Shown in pieces: positions 43,231-47,189 of a stretch of DNA of 47,189 nt. The position numbers and the translations under genes are program-made. Source of the DNA: CAYOBW01 sp964402115 (GTDB lineage Bacteria; Verrucomicrobiota; Kiritimatiellia; UBA8416; CAYOBW01); contig CAYOBW010000019.1 of NCBI GenBank assembly GCA_964402115.1, positions 1 through 47,189 on the forward strand. Reading direction: 5' to 3'. Numbering within the stretch: position 1 is the stretch's first letter; every line of letters begins with the position of its first letter. The notes under the pieces are model-generated. The model searched no databases. It was not told the DNA's origin and saw only the letters and a program-made list of their open reading frames with translations.

Positions 43231-44954
43231 ACGCGCCCGTGCTCTTCCAGGAGTTGCGCCACGTGCGCACGCTCTTCGCCGCGCTCTACGGCGCGGAAGC
43301 CGACCGCTGCACCCAGCGCTTCGCCATGCTGCTCGGCCGCTACGGCGTGGGGGTGCCCGCCCCCGAGCCGCCGTGCGCCTGGACCGCCCGCGACGCGGTT
43401 CTCATCGCGTACGGCGACTCCATCCTGGACGACCATGCGAAGCCCCTCGAGGCGCTCGACGCGTTCCTCGGAGAGCGGACGGGCACGGCGTTCACCGCTC
43501 TGCACCTCCTCCCCTTCTTCCCCTACAGTTCGGACGATGGCTTCTCCGTTGTCCACTTCCGCCATGTGAATCCCGCGCTGGGCGACTGGATCCACGTGGT
43601 CGCACTTGCCCGCCGCTACCGGCTGATGGCCGACCTGGTGCTGAACCACGTGTCGCGGCTCTCCGGCTGGATGCTCGACTTCGAGCAGGGCGTGGCGCCG
43701 GGGCGCGACTACATCCTCACGGGCGACCCCGCGGCCGACCTCAGCGCCGTGTCGCGCCCCCGCACGCACCCCCTGCTCACGCCCGTTCCGACCCGCGACG
43801 GCGAGCGCCAGGTGTGGACGACCTTCAGCGCCGACCAGGTGGACCTCGATTACCGCAACCCCGACGTCCTCTTCGAGATGCTCGACATCCTGCTGTTTTA
43901 CGTTTCGCAGGGCGTGCGGCTCGTGCGCCTCGACGCCGTGGCCTACCTCTGGAAGGACGCCGGCACAGCGTGTCTGCACCGCCCCGGCGCACACGCCGTG
44001 GTCAAGATCTGCCGCGCCCTCCTCGACATAGTGGCGCCGTCGGTGCAACTCCTGACGGAGACGAACGTCCCCCACGCCGAGAATGTCGCTTACTACGGCA
44101 GCGGCGACGAAGCGCACATGGTCTACCAATTCAGCCTGCCGCCGCTCCTCCTGCACGCGCTGCTCACCGGCTCCGCGGCGCACCTCACGGCCTGGGCGGC
44201 GGCCCTGGCGCCACCGCCGCCGGGCTGCGCGTTTCTGAATTTCACCGCCTCGCACGACGGTATCGGCTTGCGGCCGTTGCAGGGGTTGCTCCCCGAGCGT
44301 GAAATCGAGCGCCTGGCCGCGCACGTCCAGGCCGCGGGCGGGCAGGTCTCGGCCCGCCGCAACCCGGACGGCTCCGAAAGCCCGTACGAATTGAACGCCA
44401 CCTGGTTCTCGGCGTTGCGCCTGGCGGCGGATCCGTCCGACGAACGCGCCGTCCGCCGCCTGCTCTGCTCGCAAGCCGTCGCCCTCGCGCTGGCCGGTGT
44501 GCCGGCGCTGTACATCCAGACGCTGCTGGCCACGCCGAACGACAACGAGGGATTCGCGGCCACCGGCCGGGCCCGCTCGCTCAACCGCCGCAAGTGGCGC
44601 GTCGCCGACCTCCGGCACGCCCTCGAAACGGCGGGTACCACGGCCGCCCAGGCGCTCGACGGCTGCCTGCACCTCCTGCGCGTGCGCGCCACCTTGCCCG
44701 CTTTTGACCCGGCCGTCCCCCAGGCGGTGCCGCAACTGGACGACCGCGTTTTCGCCATCGTCCGGACCCCCTCCGGGTCGCCGCCGCTCCTGGCCCTGGC
44801 GAACGTTTCGGAGGAGACCGTTACCCTGCCCGCGCTGCCCGCACCGTGGCGGCTGCCCCTGCGTGACCATCTTGCCGCTGGCGACGTGGACGGCACGCGC
44901 CCGTTCGCACTGGCCCCGTACGGCGTCGCGTGGCTGACGCCGACGACCGGGTGA
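43227..44954 (+). CDS. GH13_18 sucrose phosphorylase-like enzyme, likely glucosylglycerate phosphorylase
   Basis: The 575-residue alpha-amylase-fold enzyme has AYGDSILDDHAKPLEALDAF, LPFFPYSSDDGFSV and LNHVSRLSGW. The nucleophile is D236 in VRLDAVAYLWK, the acid/base is E278 in LLTETNVPH and the transition-state Asp is D344 in TASHDGIGLRP. These blocks place it in GH13 subfamily 18, with sucrose, sucrose-6-phosphate and glucosylglycerate phosphorylases. Because the locus carries gpgS, phosphorolysis of glucosylglycerate to glucose-1-phosphate and glycerate is the most economical assignment. It is coupled to the GT4 gene. Substrate choice needs assay. Confidence 0.85.
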   Translation: MNAPVLFQELRHVRTLFAALYGAEADRCTQRFAMLLGRYGVGVPAPEPPCAWTARDAVLIAYGDSILDDHAKPLEALDAFLGERTGTAFTALHLLPFFPYSSDDGFSVVHFRHVNPALGDWIHVVALARRYRLMADLVLNHVSRLSGWMLDFEQGVAPGRDYILTGDPAADLSAVSRPRTHPLLTPVPTRDGERQVWTTFSADQVDLDYRNPDVLFEMLDILLFYVSQGVRLVRLDAVAYLWKDAGTACLHRPGAHAVVKICRALLDIVAPSVQLLTETNVPHAENVAYYGSGDEAHMVYQFSLPPLLLHALLTGSAAHLTAWAAALAPPPPGCAFLNFTASHDGIGLRPLQGLLPEREIERLAAHVQAAGGQVSARRNPDGSESPYELNATWFSALRLAADPSDERAVRRLLCSQAVALALAGVPALYIQTLLATPNDNEGFAATGRARSLNRRKWRVADLRHALETAGTTAAQALDGCLHLLRVRATLPAFDPAVPQAVPQLDDRVFAIVRTPSGSPPLLALANVSEETVTLPALPAPWRLPLRDHLAAGDVDGTRPFALAPYGVAWLTPTTG

Positions 44955-45018
44955 CAAGCGCGGTGCAGGAGGGGCCATTCAGTACACGGGGTCGAACGGG
45001 CTGAAGAAGGAAGAGACC

Positions 45019-46170
45019 ATGGGTTGCTTACCACTCTTGCGGGCTGCGGTCTTGGCGGCTCTGGGGCTTTGTCTTGCCGCCTCGGCGCAGGAATTGCGCG
45101 TCTCCGCTTTCGACCACACGGGGCGGCTGGCCTTCGCCGGGCTGTCATCGGCTACTGTCTACCGCGTGGAGTGGTCGGCATCGGCCGCCGGCGGTTGGAC
45201 GAACGACGGCTCCTGGGGCGCCGCGGTCGCGCCGGGCAGCGGCACCGGGCGCGTCTCCGTCGCGGCTGCCCCACGGGACCTCCCCCGGCGCTTCTACCGC
45301 GTGGTGGCCACCGTGACCAACGGGCCGGCGTCCACCGTTCCCGCCGGCATGGCGCTGATTCCGGCCGGTGAGTTCGCAATGGGGAATGCCCTGGCGCCGG
45401 CGGAGGGCTCGGCCATCGAGCTGCCCGTACACACGGTTTACGTGAGCGCTTTCTTCATGGATCGGCGCGAAGTCACCAAGGCATTCTGGGACGACGTGCA
45501 AGCCTGGGCGACCAACCACGGCTATGCCTTCACCGCCCCCGGCCTGGGCAAAGCCACCAACCATCCCGTGCACTCGGTGAGCTGGTTCGACTGCGTGAAG
45601 TGGTGCAATGCCCGCAGCGAGCGGGCGGAATTGACGCCCTGCTACACGTTCGGCGGCGAGGTCCTGCGGACAGGGACCAACGCGCCCGCCTGCAACTGGG
45701 CCGCCGCCGGCTACCGCCTGCCGACCGAGGCGGAGTGGGAGAAGGCCGCGCGGGGAGGCCTGGCGGGGCAGCGGTTCCCGTGGGGCGCTGCGATTGCCCA
45801 TGACCAGGCCAACTACTTAAGCACGACCAACGATACGTTCGATGCAAGCTCCACGCACGGCTACCACCCCGCCTACGCCAAGGGCGCCCCGCCCTACACC
45901 TGTCCGGTGGGCGTGTTTGCGGCGAACGGCTTCGGGCTGTACGACATGGCGGGCAACGTGTGGGAGTGGTGCTGGAACCGGTACGCGTTTAACGACTACG
46001 CAACCTCGGCTGCGCATGACCCCACGGGGGCGGCGAGCGGCACGTGCCGCGTGCTGCGGGGCGGGAGCTGGTACGTGAGCGGCTGGCAGTGCCGCGCGGC
46101 CAACCGCCTCAGCTACAAGACTCCGGACACGCACTTCTACTCCATCGGCTTCCGGTGCGTGCGGCGGTGA
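45019..46170 (+). CDS. Secreted SUMF1/FGE-sulfatase-domain protein, not a canonical maturase
   Basis: The 383-residue protein has a signal peptide (LLRAAVLAALGLCLAASAQE). Residues 25-105 resemble a small beta domain (VYRVEWSASAAGGW), and the SUMF1 domain (about 108-383) has MALIPAGEFAMGN, MDRREVTKAFWDDV, YRLPTEAEWEKAARGG, NVWEWCWNRY and RVLRGGSWYVSGWQCRAANR. In formylglycine-generating enzymes the last block has two Cys; here the first is V353 and only C358 remains. It is therefore probably not the maturase of the sulfatases, but a binding or structural relative common in secreted PVC proteins. AAGGAAGAG precedes ATG. Confidence 0.85.
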   Translation: MGCLPLLRAAVLAALGLCLAASAQELRVSAFDHTGRLAFAGLSSATVYRVEWSASAAGGWTNDGSWGAAVAPGSGTGRVSVAAAPRDLPRRFYRVVATVTNGPASTVPAGMALIPAGEFAMGNALAPAEGSAIELPVHTVYVSAFFMDRREVTKAFWDDVQAWATNHGYAFTAPGLGKATNHPVHSVSWFDCVKWCNARSERAELTPCYTFGGEVLRTGTNAPACNWAAAGYRLPTEAEWEKAARGGLAGQRFPWGAAIAHDQANYLSTTNDTFDASSTHGYHPAYAKGAPPYTCPVGVFAANGFGLYDMAGNVWEWCWNRYAFNDYATSAAHDPTGAASGTCRVLRGGSWYVSGWQCRAANRLSYKTPDTHFYSIGFRCVRR

Positions 46171-46262
46171 AGGCGCAGGCCGCCTGACGGGGGTGGTTCG
46201 CCCGAGAGACCGCCGGTTGCGAGCCGACTTTTTCGGCCTGCGGCGGTTGAATGGCGTGCCCG

Positions 46263-47030
46263 TCAAGGCGCGGCCGCAAGTTCGTCGGCCAGCGCGCGCA
46301 GGGCGGCGGCCGTGGTCGGCGGGAGGCTTGCGGTGTAGGGCAGCCCGCCGCATGCATGTCCCGTGAGCGTGACGTAGATCACCGCGCCGGTGAGGTAGGC
46401 GCCGGTGGCGTTGGGGTGTGACCGGTCGGGCGCGTGCAGCTTCACGTCCGGATGCGTGGCGAGCCACCGCTCCCAGGCACGGCCCACGGGGGCCACGCGG
46501 GCCGGGGCGCGTTCGGCGGCGGCCTGGTAGCTTCCGGCAAGCGCGTTCATCATCTTCCCAGGATCGCCGCCGAAGGCCGCGAGTACGTTGGTTTCGCCCG
46601 CGGCGCGTGCCCACGTTTGGAAGAACAGCACCTTCGCGCCCGTACGTCCCGCCAGTTGGGCCAGGCCGTCGGCGCCCGCCTCGAAATCCTGGCGCGCGGC
46701 GGCGTTGCGCGCGGCGAGCGCGGGAAGGACGCTTTGCTCCTGCAGCACGACGCAGGACCAGCGGCCTGTCTCTACGAGACTGACCGTGGCGGCGTCCCGC
46801 AGGTGCTCGACCAGTTTGCGGCCACCGGGACACACGGCCGTCACGGTGCTGCCCTGCAGTTGGAGGTCGGCCTGCACGAAGCTCCGCAGCGCCTGCCACG
46901 TGGCCGCCGTGTAGCTGTTGCCGATGAGCAGAATGCGCTCGGGCGCGGCTGCGGGCGTACCGGCTGTGGCCAGCATGAACAGCCCGGCTAAGGACAGCCC
47001 CAGGCGCTGACGTGTGTGGCGTGCTTGCAT
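46263..47030 (-). CDS. Secreted SGNH-fold hydrolase
   Basis: The 255-residue protein has a signal peptide (LGLSLAGLFMLATAGTPAAA). The GDS-type block reads ERILLIGNSYT with the likely nucleophile S39. An oxyanion-type block is CVVLQEQS, and the C-terminal catalytic pair is D202 and H205 in DRSHPNATGAYL. These enzymes are esterases or lipases, often de-acetylating glycans in secreted form. It is convergent with the SUMF1 gene. The region beyond it (47031-47189) has no gene I can support. Confidence 0.85.
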   Translation of the reverse strand: MQARHTRQRLGLSLAGLFMLATAGTPAAAPERILLIGNSYTAATWQALRSFVQADLQLQGSTVTAVCPGGRKLVEHLRDAATVSLVETGRWSCVVLQEQSVLPALAARNAAARQDFEAGADGLAQLAGRTGAKVLFFQTWARAAGETNVLAAFGGDPGKMMNALAGSYQAAAERAPARVAPVGRAWERWLATHPDVKLHAPDRSHPNATGAYLTGAVIYVTLTGHACGGLPYTASLPPTTAAALRALADELAAAP

Positions 47031-47189
47031 GGTTTGCGCATCCTCCTCCGCTGCTCTTGAACGACGGCATTCTACGCATAACGTGTGCGTCTGTGAAAGA
47101 GGGGAAAGAGAACCATGATCCTAGCCGGACTTCGCGGAAGTAGCCCGCTTCCATTTCTCCCATGTTATTCGCCATAATATGCTTATGGT

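Noticed and set aside
45019..46170. Formylglycine-generating enzyme for the sulfatases
   Set aside because: The first catalytic Cys is replaced by Val and the protein is secreted.

Overview
The window is GC-rich, gene-dense bacterial DNA. A 100-base run of N, flanked by the same 55 bases on both sides, shows that it is assembled and probably comes from a metagenome scaffold. Several features point to the PVC superphylum, most likely Kiritimatiellota or a relative: secreted sulfatases with glycoside hydrolases, a twin-arginine Gfo/Idh/MocA oxidoreductase, a membrane pyrophosphatase, an EtfA with a fused ferredoxin domain, and secreted SUMF1-domain and SGNH proteins. This placement is an inference from gene content; no 16S rRNA or ribosomal protein is present.

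Region 1 (1-9172, minus strand) reads as one polysaccharide-degradation operon. In transcription order it holds a small Ig-like protein (frameshifted), a secreted deacetylase-like barrel protein, two sulfatases, a GH2 glycosidase and a GH78 alpha-L-rhamnosidase cut by the window edge. The set fits a sulfated, rhamnose-containing glycan. One sulfatase has an in-frame TAA, yet its frame continues to a TGA that overlaps the next start.

Region 2 (9173-18650) holds a very large secreted protein built from about 30 hydrophobic-Pro-hydrophobic-aromatic repeats, then a LysR regulator divergent from an outer-membrane barrel with a good LysR-type dyad between them. A Tat-exported oxidoreductase and an anchored helical-repeat protein follow.

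Region 3 (18849-29886) has infA, an FmdB zinc ribbon, a tonB/TonB-receptor pair broken only by the assembly gap, a Tat-exported barrel protein, endonuclease IV, a redox module (Fe-S Rrf2 regulator, 2-Cys peroxiredoxin, thioredoxin-like ferredoxin), a hybrid histidine kinase and an E1-like ThiF/MoeB/HesA protein.

Region 4 (30081-37031) is energy metabolism: a K+-type membrane pyrophosphatase, an MBL hydrolase with a DUF218 protein, and etfB-etfA of the ferredoxin-fused type.

Region 5 (37146-44954) is a divergent glucosylglycerate-type locus. It has gpgS, two GT4 glycosyltransferases, a HAD protein, an M20-like protein that has lost metal ligands, and a GH13_18 phosphorylase. It looks able both to make and to recover a compatible solute or a larger glycan built on glucosylglycerate. 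A secreted SUMF1 protein and an SGNH hydrolase close the window.

Between genes lie several 108-127 bp nested inverted repeats resembling MITEs or REP clusters; two share a nearly identical core. I found no tRNA, rRNA, CRISPR array or transposase gene.
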